Notes: generated from the sequence alone by a model not told the origin. A stretch of DNA of 64,000 nt from Kangiella spongicola (GCF_003194565.2 NZ_QICH01000001.1:434001-498000), one strand, 5' to 3'. Positions 28,519-37,605 are shown, counted from the first letter of the stretch. A program made the numbers and translations.

Positions 28519-29625
28519 ATGAGCCTTGCGGGAAAAGTTTTAGCTGTTAATAACGATCTACCGATCCGTACCGATCAACCAGTTCATAGCGGTAAAGTCC
28601 GCTCAGTTTACTGGCTAACCAAAGAAGACAGCGCACGCTTAATCAAAGAACGCGGCTACGACGTCGTTGCTGACGCACCGCTCGCCATTATGGTCATCAG
28701 TGACCGTATTTCTGCATTCGACGCCATCTGGCACGGCGAAGGCGGTATGCACGGTGTACCTGGTAAAGGCGCAGCCCTAAACGCTATCTCAAACCACTGG
28801 TTCAAGCTATTCCGCGAAAACGGCCTTGCCGACAGCCATATCCTTGAAATTCCACACCCATTCGTCTGGATTGTACAAAAAGCCAAGCCGGTAAAGATCG
28901 AAGCGATTGCTCGCCAATACATCACAGGCTCAATGTGGCGCGCTTACGACAAGGGCGAACGTGAGTTCTGTGGCATTCGACTCCCTGAAGGCCTTGAAAA
29001 AGACCAAAAACTTGATGAGTTATTAATCACCCCATCAACTAAAGGCATTCTAAAAGGCATCCCTGGTGTACCAGAAGCTGATGATGTCAATGTCACTCGT
29101 AAAAACATCGAAGATAACTACGAATCCTTTGCGTTCCGTCGTAAAGACGATATCGACCTGTACGAAAAGCTACTCAAAGAAGGCTTCGAACTTATCAGCA
29201 ACGAACTTGCCAAACTAGACCAAATGTTTGTCGATACCAAATTTGAATTTGGTTACGTCACCGACAAAGCCGGCAACGAAAAACTGATCTACATGGACGA
29301 AGTGGGTACACCAGACTCATCACGAATTTGGGATGGGCAAGCGTTTCGTGAAGAAGGCAAAATTGTCGAGAAATCAAAAGAAGGCTTCCGCCAGTTCCTA
29401 CTGAACCACTTCGAAGATCCAGACATTCTGTTAAACAAAGATCGCATGGACGAACGCCAAGCATTAGCTCGTGACAACGAACTACCTACAGAAGCACTGA
29501 TGAATCTTTCGAGAACCTATTTAGATATCGCTGAAAAAGTTACTGGTGTAAAGATCGAGTTATCGGATAACCCAAAAGCAGAAATCATTAAGATCTTAAA
29601 AGACGAATTTAAGTTGGTTGATTAA
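28519..29625 (+). CDS. purC: Phosphoribosylaminoimidazole-succinocarboxamide synthase PurC (long form)
   Basis: PurC joins aspartate to CAIR with ATP to give SAICAR in purine synthesis. At 368 residues this is the long form found in some gammaproteobacteria rather than the 237-residue E. coli type. Visible motifs are the start [21 protein letters not shown], the [12 protein letters not shown] segment and [13 protein letters not shown] with the acidic SAICAR-synthetase site. Upstream, an extended -10 (TGG then TATTAT at 28429-28434) could be the promoter, and a small hairpin GGTGTT/AACACC (28450-28473) would sit in the leader. I saw no PurR-like operator. Confidence 0.95.
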   Translation: MSLAGKVLAVNNDLPIRTDQPVHSGKVRSVYWLTKEDSARLIKERGYDVVADAPLAIMVISDRISAFDAIWHGEGGMHGVPGKGAALNAISNHWFKLFRENGLADSHILEIPHPFVWIVQKAKPVKIEAIARQYITGSMWRAYDKGEREFCGIRLPEGLEKDQKLDELLITPSTKGILKGIPGVPEADDVNVTRKNIEDNYESFAFRRKDDIDLYEKLLKEGFELISNELAKLDQMFVDTKFEFGYVTDKAGNEKLIYMDEVGTPDSSRIWDGQAFREEGKIVEKSKEGFRQFLLNHFEDPDILLNKDRMDERQALARDNELPTEALMNLSRTYLDIAEKVTGVKIELSDNPKAEIIKILKDEFKLVD

Positions 29626-29644
29626 GATCTAAGATACTCTGGCT

Positions 29645-29663
29645 CCCGCGGCCAAGCCGCGGG
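29645..29663. repeat. GC-rich perfect hairpin after purC
   Basis: CCCGCGGC, a CAA loop and GCCGCGGG form a perfect 8-bp stem 20 bases after the purC stop, in otherwise AT-rich DNA. There is no T-run on either side. It may be a transcript-end stabiliser or a repeat-family element. Confidence 0.5.
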
Positions 29664-29785
29664 ATGGCCAAGTAATTAACTTGCCCACGGAACTCAGCTA
29701 ACTAATAGCCTAATATAAAACCTTTCTCTTACTTGTCTATTCTTTTAACCGTACTTCACGTCGTTTAGCGAAAAAGAGAACTTGT

Positions 29786-30658
29786 TCAACACCCCACACC
29801 AGTATTGCCATTCTGCTCTTGTTCTAATTTAAATTTCATATACTTTTCTACTTCCTTGTTTAAGCTTTTCTTAAGTGGCTCCTGAGTCAATGGTTTCATT
29901 CCAAGCTCACTCCTTTTCTTATTAAGTTCTTTAATTTTCTCTTTTGCCCACACTAAGTTCTTTTCCTGGATCAATTCGTTAAGGTGCGGATTATTATATA
30001 AACCTAAGCCATTAAGCTCTTGATTGACCGCAGCCCAGTTTAACTGTGTTTCTAAACTACCTTCAGTGGTTAGTGGGAGGTTAAGAATGAGCAAATCTAA
30101 GGACACAAAGTTACCAGTTTTAATTAGCATTTCTTCTAACTGTTCAATTACCTTCTTATCATCATTTGTATCGGAGTTAAAAAGTGTATTCATGGCAATT
30201 CTCGACATTGCAATAGCATCCCCATTTTCGGCCATAGATTTAAGACTTTCATCATCATAATTATGGTACATAGCCAGTCCATTGTTTTGATAAAATAAAT
30301 CATAACCTCGTATTTCAAGCCATTCCTTCCCTTCAAGATCATATTTAATCAAGCTGTATACTTCACCTGCTATGTCTAAAGCACAGTCACTGCTTAAAAC
30401 GTACTGCTTGCCAGCTATAGTCTTTAGGCTATGGTTACTACGGGGTTTTACTTGTTCATTCTCCCCCTCAGGCGACGCCTTTTCTATAGTACGATTTTTA
30501 TTTTGACTTGATTCTTTAGTATCCAGGAATTTTGAATTATTGCCTACTTCTTTTACTTTCTTTTCAAGACTAGTCTCAGACCAAACTATGTAACAAGAAA
30601 TAAAAATAGCAAAAAGTACAAATAATAATGCGAATAATTTTTTATAGCTCAATTTCAT
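29786..30658 (-). CDS. Membrane-anchored protein of unknown function
   Basis: I do not recognise this 290-residue protein. It has one N-terminal transmembrane helix (LFALLFVLFAIFISCYIVW, residues about 8-26) that may be an uncleaved anchor, then a Lys/Glu/Asn-rich region to about residue 80. The core includes ALDIAGEVYSLIKYD and the Sel1/TPR-like SLKSMAENGDAIAMSRIAM. The last 60 residues are highly charged and helical, ending in GVGC. The ATG lies inside the end of the sirtuin gene (17-base overlap), so it is probably translated from the same transcript. Base composition is noticeably AT-richer than the neighbours, which suggests accessory DNA. Confidence 0.65.
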   Translation of the reverse strand: MKLSYKKLFALLFVLFAIFISCYIVWSETSLEKKVKEVGNNSKFLDTKESSQNKNRTIEKASPEGENEQVKPRSNHSLKTIAGKQYVLSSDCALDIAGEVYSLIKYDLEGKEWLEIRGYDLFYQNNGLAMYHNYDDESLKSMAENGDAIAMSRIAMNTLFNSDTNDDKKVIEQLEEMLIKTGNFVSLDLLILNLPLTTEGSLETQLNWAAVNQELNGLGLYNNPHLNELIQEKNLVWAKEKIKELNKKRSELGMKPLTQEPLKKSLNKEVEKYMKFKLEQEQNGNTGVGC

Positions 30659-31391
30659 TTAAAAAGACACCTGCTTTGCTTAATACAAAATAATCCACCA
30701 CCGAACTCTCTGTCGGTTCTGGGTTTATTTCGATGACTTTTGCGCCTTGGCTTTTGGCGAGTGTGGCGAGTCCAGCCGCGGGATAGACTTGGCTGGAGGT
30801 TCCGACTGATAAAAATAGGTCGCAGGAGTAAGACGCGCTTTCGGCGTCGCGCCACGCTTGTTCAGGTAAGGCTTCGCCGAACCAGACAACAGAAGGGCGA
30901 ACTTGGCCACCACATTCTGGGCAATTGGTAACACTCTCAATCCCAGTAACATCAACTTTATACTCAGCGCGACACTGCAGGCAATGATTGCGCCAGATAT
31001 TGCCGTGAAGCTCTATAACGTCTCTTGAACCACCAGCTTGATGTAGTCCATCGACATTTTGCGTAATAAGTGTGACGGTTTGTTGCTTTAAACCAAGAGA
31101 TTTAGACTGTTGCCATTTTGCAATGGCTTTGTGCGCATCGTTTGGCTTTTTATTTTTGAGTTCCCTTCGACGCCATTGATACCATTGCCAGACTAAATTT
31201 GGATTTTCTAGGAAACCATCAATACTGGCCATCTTTTGCGGATCGTATTGGCTCCACAGACTTTCCCTGGTTTCATCTTTATAGGCTCTAAATGTAGCAA
31301 CGCCGGATTCCGCAGAGACTCCGGCGCCAGTTAGAATGGTAACGCGCTTAGCGTTTTGAATTAACGCTAAGACTTCAGGTTCGATATCCAT
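30642..31391 (-). CDS. Sir2-family NAD-dependent protein deacylase
   Basis: This 249-residue sirtuin removes acyl groups from lysines using NAD. It has the NAD-binding GAGVSAESGVATFR, the catalytic region TQNVDGLHQ and the HGN histidine, a four-cysteine zinc site (CLQC...CPEC), and the late VGTSSQVYPAAGL and EINPEPT segments. Ala-x-x-x-Tyr/Arg CobB-type residues of class III (desuccinylase-like) are partly suggested by YDPQKM and the WRRRELKNKK region, but class cannot be settled by eye. It starts 12 bases after the upstream 90-residue protein gene and overlaps the downstream unknown gene, so the three may form an operon. Confidence 0.93.
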   Translation of the reverse strand: MDIEPEVLALIQNAKRVTILTGAGVSAESGVATFRAYKDETRESLWSQYDPQKMASIDGFLENPNLVWQWYQWRRRELKNKKPNDAHKAIAKWQQSKSLGLKQQTVTLITQNVDGLHQAGGSRDVIELHGNIWRNHCLQCRAEYKVDVTGIESVTNCPECGGQVRPSVVWFGEALPEQAWRDAESASYSCDLFLSVGTSSQVYPAAGLATLAKSQGAKVIEINPEPTESSVVDYFVLSKAGVFLNEIEL

Positions 31392-31403
31392 ATCGCTAGC
31401 GGC

Positions 31404-31676
31404 TTACTCTATCGAAAGGCCACTAAAGTCGTACCGTGTGTCGATGACTTCGCCCACAGCACCAGTGGCCTCCAAAGCTTTGAGATAGCGTTCAGCTGTT
31501 TTCGAATCAACATTATTTTTCACATCACGAGGTTCTTCACCAGTGATTTCTAACAATCTTTTAGCCACTTTTTGTTCAATTCCAAAAAGCTCTGCTAAGT
31601 CTTGCTCGATATAATACTTTCCTTTGTCTGAGTCTCCATACCCTTTTAATACAACTTTATGAGTACCTTCTGACAT
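31404..31676 (-). CDS. Small acidic protein of unknown function (90 residues)
   Basis: This 90-residue protein starts SEGTHKVVLKGYGDSDKGKYY and contains FGIEQKVAKRLLEITGEEPR followed by TAERYLKALEATGAVGEVID. The last pattern, an alpha-helix that ends in a Leu-x-x-Ala/Thr-Gly-Ala-x-x-x-Val strand, resembles the C-terminal domain of ribosomal protein L7/L12 and related small domains. I cannot assign a function. A GGAG ribosome binding site at good spacing supports translation, and the gene leads directly into the sirtuin gene 12 bases on. Confidence 0.7.
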   Translation of the reverse strand: MSEGTHKVVLKGYGDSDKGKYYIEQDLAELFGIEQKVAKRLLEITGEEPRDVKNNVDSKTAERYLKALEATGAVGEVIDTRYDFSGLSIE

Positions 31677-31737
31677 GATTTCTCCAGTATTTTTTATTAT
31701 CTTAAGAATCGTTTGCTAACAATAGTTAAACCCTAGT

Positions 31738-32370
31738 TTACTTTAAAACTGAATATCTATCAGCCAGCCCTTTATAAACTTGGTCTTTAAAATCTTCATG
31801 CGTCGGGTCGAGCGCATTTAAAATTTCAACTAGGACTTCGTTATCTTCCTGCCCGTTCCATTCTTTTATATAAGAGCCGTCTTTATAACCATTATCTTGG
31901 CGGAAAAAGTTAAGCGTATTTTTACCAACGTAACTTTTAAATAACTCCTCAAAAGGCATCTCGATTTGCGCCATACAACCGGCAAAACTTGTACCATCAA
32001 AGTGTTGATACAGCACAGCTTGCCCCGCTAATACTTCTAGCGTTTGCTTAAAGTCATCTTTAACTAACGGCTCTAGCATTTCACCCGCAAGTTCTTCTGC
32101 AATTTCCTCAAAAGAAAGCTCGCCGTCAATACGAGAGCTTAAGCCAAAATGAAAAATATCAACAAGCTCCATCTTAACTTGATCAACATCTGGCTTTTGA
32201 TGTTTCCACCATTTCCAACCGAAATGCTCTAGCATCTCAGCACATTCGATCCAGATTGCACGATACCATTCATAGTTTTGATCAAACCATTTCTCATGAA
32301 CTTTCGTGTTCATCGCATGCTGCATTTCCAGCATCGTTGCGATTTGCTTTACCATTAATTCTTTATTCAT
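31738..32370 (-). CDS. Dimeric-type dUTP diphosphatase (dUTPase_2 family)
   Basis: This all-alpha dUTPase, related to MazG-type NTP pyrophosphatases, hydrolyses dUTP to dUMP and pyrophosphate. The family pattern is clear: LEMQHAMNTKVHEKWF near the start, WIECAEMLEHFGWKWWKHQ with the first metal-binding acidic pair, and MELVDIFHFGLS with the second. A longer reading frame begins with a GTG at 32412, but no ribosome binding site precedes it; the ATG at 32370 has AGAGAAT upstream and gives MNKELMVKQIATMLEMQ, a normal family start (210 residues). This type is unrelated to the trimeric Dut of E. coli. Confidence 0.87.
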   Translation of the reverse strand: MNKELMVKQIATMLEMQHAMNTKVHEKWFDQNYEWYRAIWIECAEMLEHFGWKWWKHQKPDVDQVKMELVDIFHFGLSSRIDGELSFEEIAEELAGEMLEPLVKDDFKQTLEVLAGQAVLYQHFDGTSFAGCMAQIEMPFEELFKSYVGKNTLNFFRQDNGYKDGSYIKEWNGQEDNEVLVEILNALDPTHEDFKDQVYKGLADRYSVLK

Positions 32371-32515
32371 TCTATTCTCTATACTTAAGTTATTTTCAAT
32401 GTCGCTCAGCACTCAATTACAAACACTCGCAAAACGTTACGAGCGAAGGAAGTGTGAGGCAAATTAAAATTTGTATTTAACAAAGTAATCGCAAGTCCAA
32501 GTAGCTTAAACTTAA

Positions 32516-33343
32516 TTACCAGTTTTTATGTTTTTTAATTAACTCATACGCCGACTTAATCTCTTGCGTCTTCTCCGTCGCCATCTTAATCATCTCTTCT
32601 GGCAAACCTTTTGCCACAAGCTTATCAGGATGATGTTGCGACATTAATCGGCGATATGCTCTTTTAACCGTTTTTTCATCATCCGAGCTTTTAACGCCGA
32701 GTACTTGATATGCCTGCTCGACACTTGGTGCACTTGGCGCTTCATAGTGAGTTCCACCGTGTCCACCGCCAGCTTGACCTTGCTGTGAATATTGATGGAA
32801 GCCTTGCTGCGCTTGCACCATTTTGATCAGCTGGTCGATCATAAAGCCAGCAAAGCCAAGGTGCTTACCCACTCGATGCAAAATAGCTCGCTCATGCGCA
32901 TGGATAGTACCATCGGCTAGAGCCATAGTGATTTGCACCTCTAGGAACATTTGCATCAAATTGCGGCGACGATGACACTCTTGTTTAAACTGAGTCAGTA
33001 CCGCCTCTAGGTCGAAGCTACTGGATTTACCTTGCTGAAACAAATCAATCGCGAACTTGCGTGCATCCTGATCGAGTCCCATGCGTTGCATAACATTCTC
33101 TGCATGGCGGATTTCGTTCTGCGTCACAGTGCCGTCGGCTTTGGCAATATGCCCCATAGTAGCAAAGGTCGCGGTGAAAAACGCGGCCTGCACTCTTTCT
33201 TGATCGCCTGGGGCGTATCGCTCCTGAAAATCATCACTTTTCTGATCGAGCTTATTCCCTAGTACCGCTCCAATGATTGCGCCAATAGGTCCCGCGAGGG
33301 AAAACCCTAGAACACCACCAATTACTTTACCAAACCAACTCAT
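32516..33343 (-). CDS. djlA: Co-chaperone DjlA
   Basis: DjlA is an inner-membrane J-domain protein that stimulates DnaK ATPase. The 275-residue protein shows a Gly/Ala-rich single transmembrane segment with dimerising glycines (GKVIGGVLGFSLAGPIGAII, residues 4-23), a central TerB-like helical domain (FFTATFATMGHIAKADGTVT, DGTIHAHERAILHRVGK), a Gly/Gln-rich linker and a C-terminal J-domain (AYQVLGVKSSDDEKTVKRAY and the catalytic HHPDK). DjlA next to lptD is the E. coli arrangement; here murU and amgK lie between them. Confidence 0.95.
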   Translation of the reverse strand: MSWFGKVIGGVLGFSLAGPIGAIIGAVLGNKLDQKSDDFQERYAPGDQERVQAAFFTATFATMGHIAKADGTVTQNEIRHAENVMQRMGLDQDARKFAIDLFQQGKSSSFDLEAVLTQFKQECHRRRNLMQMFLEVQITMALADGTIHAHERAILHRVGKHLGFAGFMIDQLIKMVQAQQGFHQYSQQGQAGGGHGGTHYEAPSAPSVEQAYQVLGVKSSDDEKTVKRAYRRLMSQHHPDKLVAKGLPEEMIKMATEKTQEIKSAYELIKKHKNW

Positions 33344-33366
33344 GCGTTATTTTCACCGTTTTTGGA

Positions 33367-34065
33367 CTATAATTTTCCATCATATTCAATGGTTTTAATG
33401 CGTCTTTGAAAGCTTTGATTCAATTCCTTCAAGCGCTCAGGCGTGCCGATATCATGCCACTTACCATCGAATAACTCTCCTGTTACCTGCGCTTCTACCA
33501 TTAATTCTTTTAATAAAGGCGCTAGTGGCAGAGGCTCGTCTTCTTTCAAGTCTTTAAAAATCTCAGGCTGATACACCCCAATCCCTGAAAATGTCGCGCG
33601 ATTATTCCCTTCGGCAATGACTAGGCCATCATCGCGCAAGAAAAAGTCTCCCTGCGGATTATGCTCTGGATTCGGCACCAATACGATATGTGCCAACTTT
33701 GTCGGCTGCTGTAGTAGTTTTTCGTAATCATACTCGCTCCAGACGTCACCGTTGACGACGATAAAAGGCTGGTCATCAAAAAAGTCTAATGCTTTTCGGA
33801 TACCGCCCGCTGTTTCTAAGGCAGTTGGCTCGTGAGAAAAGGTAAGATTTACTCCCCAGTAGGCACCATCGCCTAAGTATTCAGGGATCTGGTCGCCGAG
33901 CCACGAGGTATTGATTAATATTTCTTTGATGCCTGCATCTTTTAGGGCTTCGATATGCCACTCGATCAGCGCCCTGCCGTCTACTTTAAGCAATGGTTTC
34001 GGATGCTCATCGGTTAATGGTCGCATTCGTTCACCACGCCCCGCGGCAAGAATCATCGCTTTCAC
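33367..34065 (-). CDS. murU: N-acetylmuramate alpha-1-phosphate uridylyltransferase MurU
   Basis: MurU converts MurNAc-alpha-1-phosphate and UTP into UDP-MurNAc in the cell-wall recycling path that bypasses MurA. The 232-residue protein is a single nucleotidyltransferase domain with the signature ILAAGRGERMRPLTDEHPKP, the VNGDVWSEYD metal-binding region and GTPERLKELN near the end. The start is GTG, overlapping the amgK stop codon by four bases (GTGA), which indicates translational coupling; the first residues MKAMILAAG match Pseudomonas MurU. The AmgK-MurU-LptD neighbourhood is the one known in Pseudomonas. Confidence 0.93.
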   Translation of the reverse strand: MKAMILAAGRGERMRPLTDEHPKPLLKVDGRALIEWHIEALKDAGIKEILINTSWLGDQIPEYLGDGAYWGVNLTFSHEPTALETAGGIRKALDFFDDQPFIVVNGDVWSEYDYEKLLQQPTKLAHIVLVPNPEHNPQGDFFLRDDGLVIAEGNNRATFSGIGVYQPEIFKDLKEDEPLPLAPLLKELMVEAQVTGELFDGKWHDIGTPERLKELNQSFQRRIKTIEYDGKL

Positions 34066-35105
34066 AGAGTTACCCCCTGCTTTTGCTCAAACGCTGGCAC
34101 TACTTTTTCTTTGAGCCAATGGTAAAACTCAGACATTTCTGGGTATTTCTCTGCTTGCTGAAGAATATAAGTAAGGGTTAGCGGGATATCTTTCAAGTAA
34201 GCTTCCTTGCCATCACGGTAATTCAAGCGACAAAAAATCCCCGCAACTTTAATATGGCGCTGTAAGCCCATCCAGTCAAACCATTGAATAAACTGATCTT
34301 TTTCTAGTACCGCTGGCGATTGCTCGAGGTAGTAATCAATCCAGTTCTCGACTTGCTGTGGCGACCATTGAATATAACAATCCCTTAGAAGCGACAGCAG
34401 ATCATAAGTCAAAGGACCGCGAACCGCGTCTTGGAAATCGATAATACCTGGCGCGTCGGTGTTGTCGCAATCCATGATATTGCGCGAGTGATAGTCGCGA
34501 TGCACAAACACTTGTGGCTGCGACTGTGCGCTTTGTATCAGGTGCTCAAAGGTAGTATCTAAAAGGCCATGCTCAATAGTGGATAAGACTAAGCCGAGGT
34601 GCTTTTGCAAAAACCAATCGCGAAACAGCTCCATCTCTGAGCGCAACATCACTTCATCATAATCGGGCAGACTTGTCGCAGGCGATTGCTGAATTTGCAC
34701 CAAGCTGTCAATCGCTCTGCGGTATAGATTATCTGCAATAGCAATATTATCCGAAGCTTGCGCTTCTTCTAACAGAGGCAGGTATAAGCGATCACCCAAA
34801 TCGCTCAAGAGCATAAACCCCTGCTCAAAATTCTTTGCCAGCACACGCGGCGCATTAACTCTTTCGAGTAATTGCGCGACTTTTACAAACTGTCGGCTAT
34901 TTTCGTGCTCTGGTGGCGCATCAACGGCTATCCAACTTTGTCCGTTGGCGACATCCGCCCACCTGAAATAACGCCTAAAACTGGCGTCACCTGAGACCAT
35001 TGACCACTGGTAGTTTTCCGCGGAGTGGCTTGAATCACCAACCAAAGCGCCAATTTGCTGCTTCGACCACTCTTTAAGTTGGCTTTGACGACTATCTTTT
35101 GTCAT
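34062..35105 (-). CDS. amgK: Anomeric MurNAc/GlcNAc kinase AmgK
   Basis: AmgK phosphorylates MurNAc and GlcNAc at the anomeric carbon, feeding MurU in the recycling route that supports intrinsic fosfomycin tolerance in pseudomonads. The 347-residue protein has an aminoglycoside-phosphotransferase fold: SGDASFRRYFR in the N-lobe, the catalytic VHRDYHSRNIMD and the metal-binding IIDFQDAVRGPLTYDLLSLL. The ATG has only a weak ribosome binding site. The gene is divergent from lptD and coupled to murU. Confidence 0.93.
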   Translation of the reverse strand: MTKDSRQSQLKEWSKQQIGALVGDSSHSAENYQWSMVSGDASFRRYFRWADVANGQSWIAVDAPPEHENSRQFVKVAQLLERVNAPRVLAKNFEQGFMLLSDLGDRLYLPLLEEAQASDNIAIADNLYRRAIDSLVQIQQSPATSLPDYDEVMLRSEMELFRDWFLQKHLGLVLSTIEHGLLDTTFEHLIQSAQSQPQVFVHRDYHSRNIMDCDNTDAPGIIDFQDAVRGPLTYDLLSLLRDCYIQWSPQQVENWIDYYLEQSPAVLEKDQFIQWFDWMGLQRHIKVAGIFCRLNYRDGKEAYLKDIPLTLTYILQQAEKYPEMSEFYHWLKEKVVPAFEQKQGVTL

Positions 35106-35151
35106 TATTAATTTTCAATCTGCCTCGTAAGCGTTTATCATTAGGTCTTTA

Positions 35152-35167
35152 TAACTGATGTCAGTTA
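35152..35167. promoter_or_regulatory. Dyad between amgK and lptD (possible operator)
   Basis: TAACTGA TG TCAGTTA is a perfect 7-2-7 inverted repeat in the 131-base divergent region, 70 bases before lptD and 47 before amgK. A second weaker hairpin (AGCCCTTG...CAACGGGCT) follows. Either could be regulatory; no regulator is identified. Confidence 0.35.
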
Positions 35168-35236
35168 CAAAGCGTAAGCCCTTGAATCAACGGGCTGTTT
35201 ATTTTGTGACCAACCCGAAAAAATACTCGAAAGTAC

Positions 35237-37603
35237 ATGGTAAGCAAGAAAGTCCGTTGGGTAAAATCTTTTTTAGTTTCCGCTATTAGCAGTTCTTTAA
35301 TAATGGCGACGCCAGCTGTGGCAGAGCAAAATGTCCAGCTTGAGCAAGAAAATACCACTGAAGAAGGCTCTATAGAGGAAACTCAGTCCGAACTGCGTCA
35401 AAACGACTTTGTTGATCAATTCCCCGAATTTAAAACCTGCCCGAGTGAAGCCCTAGAACCAATTCGCTATCAGCCTTTGCTGGGGGCAGACGGTGAGCCC
35501 ATCAGGATCTACTCGGATGAAGCCTCGCGCGAAAACGATATGGCGTACCTTACGGGTAACGTGCGCGTTTCGCAAAACCAACAGCAATTGACCGCCGACA
35601 GGCTTATTGCCAACAATAAAACCAAATCCTACCGTGCTGAAGGCGACCTTTTGTTCACCAACCAAAACTTTGTGGTTGGTGCAGAAAGCCTAGATTATTA
35701 TTCTCTCGAAGGCTCAACCAGCATCGAAGACACACGTTTCCACCTTTACAGCAATAACGGTAATGGTCGCGCAGAAAATATCCGTGTCGATAATAAGCAG
35801 GTGTTGACCTTATCCAATACGGACTTTTCGACCTGCCCTGAAGATCAAAAAAGCTGGGTTTTCGAGTCCGACGAAATTGTCATCGACCGCGACAGTGGCT
35901 GGGGCAAGGCGTATAACAGTGTGGTGAAAATTGCGGATATTCCTGTTTTCTACCTGCCTTATATCACCTTCCCCGTGGATGACCGCCGTAAAACTGGACT
36001 TTTACCACCGTCGTTCAGCAACTCCAACCGCAATGGTCGCGATATTAGCGCGCCATACTATGTCAATCTAGCGCCCAATTACGACTTAACCCTAACGCCG
36101 CGCTACATGACTTCTCGCGGCTCGATGTTAGGCACTGAATTTCGATACTTAACGCCACAAAACTATGGCGAGCTGTTTTTTGAGTACTTACCGAATGATA
36201 AAGCGGCTACCAACAATAACGGTGAAGCTCTGCCCGATAAGCGCTGGCAATATGACTTAGACCACACAACTCAGTTCACCGATAACTGGTCAAGCGGTAT
36301 CGCTGCTCGTAAAGTCAGTGACGACGGCTACTTTCAAGATTTTGGTGGCAGCATTGAAGACTCCAACCAAGATATTTTAAGCCAGAACCTTTATGTGCAG
36401 TATTTAAGCCAGGACTGGCTTATGCGCACAGAATACCAAGACTGGCAGCTACTCAACAGTCCTGTCGAGCGTTATACAATCGCCCCGCGAGTACAACTGA
36501 CCCGCTTTTTTGAGCCGAGCGACAGTGGCTTTGAAGCTAAAATACACAGTGAACTCACTCGATTCGATAAGGACAACGCGGTCACAGCCGAGCGTTACCA
36601 CGTCGAACCTAGCGTCGCCTGGAGCCATGAAACGCTTTATAGTTTTTTCCGCCCAGAGCTGAGTTTTGCTTACACTCAATATGAGCAAACCGACCTTTCA
36701 GGTAACGACCAAAGCATTGACCGTAGCCTACCAACATTGTCCATAGACACCGGGCTATTCTTTGAGCGTACGCTTAATTTTGATGACGGCGATATGACGC
36801 AAACGCTCGAACCAAGACTGTTTTACCTCTACACGCCTTACGAAGAGCAGCAAAATATCGCTATCTACGACACCAGTCTGCCGACCTTTAACTTTACCCA
36901 GTTATTCAGCAGAAACCGCTTTAGTGGGATCGATCGTATTGGTGACGCCAATCAGGTTAGTGGCGCCATCACCAGCCGCTTCCTCGACGAGCAGGGTCGT
37001 GAAAAAGCATCGGTCTCGATCGGAAGAACGGTTTATCTAAAAGATCGCAAAGTGACTATGCTTAACCTGCCGGTTGAAACCGATAAACAGTCAGGCTTAC
37101 TTGCAGAAGTGAATTGGCGCTGGACTGACAGTATCGAGATTAAGTCGGCGATTGAATGGGATGACCAAACCAATGAAACCACCCATGGTTTAGTTAATCT
37201 CCATTACGAGCCTAAAGAGAACCATATTCTTAACCTAGGCCACCGCTACCGTAAAACGGTCAATCGAACCCAAGAAGAAGCTGAGCTTGCATTTGCATGG
37301 CCAATGGCCCAAGATTGGCGACTTTTAGGTCGTTATAATCAAGATCTCACAGAAAATCGAACTAACGATTCTTTTCTCGGTCTAGAGTATGAGTCCTGTT
37401 GTTGGGCTGTACGCGTGGTCGCTAGACGTTACATTAATATTCAGCTCGATAGTCAAGGTGCTTTAGTTCCCGATCAGCCTGATGAACACAGTTCAGGCGT
37501 CTACATTCAGTTTGTTCTGAAAGGAATTGGTAGCCTACAAGGCAGTACCACTAAGTTTTTAGAAGACAGTATTTACGGATACGAAGATTTATTAGGCAAA
37601 TAA
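35237..37603 (+). CDS. lptD: LPS-assembly protein LptD
   Basis: LptD is the outer membrane barrel that, with the lipoprotein LptE, inserts lipopolysaccharide into the outer leaflet. The 788-residue protein has a signal peptide (residues 1-29, ending PAVA), an N-terminal OstA beta-taco domain (VTGN-like LTGNVRVSQNQQQLTADRLI), and a large barrel with YLPYITFPVDDRRKTGLLPP. The four cysteines that form the interdomain disulfides are present: C68, C200, C721 and C722. The ribosome binding site is weak. surA follows after 2 bases, so lptD-surA-pdxA-rsmA form an operon. Confidence 0.97.
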   Translation: MVSKKVRWVKSFLVSAISSSLIMATPAVAEQNVQLEQENTTEEGSIEETQSELRQNDFVDQFPEFKTCPSEALEPIRYQPLLGADGEPIRIYSDEASRENDMAYLTGNVRVSQNQQQLTADRLIANNKTKSYRAEGDLLFTNQNFVVGAESLDYYSLEGSTSIEDTRFHLYSNNGNGRAENIRVDNKQVLTLSNTDFSTCPEDQKSWVFESDEIVIDRDSGWGKAYNSVVKIADIPVFYLPYITFPVDDRRKTGLLPPSFSNSNRNGRDISAPYYVNLAPNYDLTLTPRYMTSRGSMLGTEFRYLTPQNYGELFFEYLPNDKAATNNNGEALPDKRWQYDLDHTTQFTDNWSSGIAARKVSDDGYFQDFGGSIEDSNQDILSQNLYVQYLSQDWLMRTEYQDWQLLNSPVERYTIAPRVQLTRFFEPSDSGFEAKIHSELTRFDKDNAVTAERYHVEPSVAWSHETLYSFFRPELSFAYTQYEQTDLSGNDQSIDRSLPTLSIDTGLFFERTLNFDDGDMTQTLEPRLFYLYTPYEEQQNIAIYDTSLPTFNFTQLFSRNRFSGIDRIGDANQVSGAITSRFLDEQGREKASVSIGRTVYLKDRKVTMLNLPVETDKQSGLLAEVNWRWTDSIEIKSAIEWDDQTNETTHGLVNLHYEPKENHILNLGHRYRKTVNRTQEEAELAFAWPMAQDWRLLGRYNQDLTENRTNDSFLGLEYESCCWAVRVVARRYINIQLDSQGALVPDQPDEHSSGVYIQFVLKGIGSLQGSTTKFLEDSIYGYEDLLGK

Positions 37604-37605
37604 CT

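Noticed and set aside
32371-32412. Longer dUTPase reading from a GTG at 32412
   Set aside because: No ribosome binding site precedes the GTG and the extra 14 residues are not part of the family.
29786-32412. Phage-defence island built on the sirtuin
   Set aside because: The sirtuin looks like a stand-alone deacylase with a zinc site and no fused SIR2-defence partner; no nuclease, helicase or toxin gene is adjacent. Kept only as a low-level observation.
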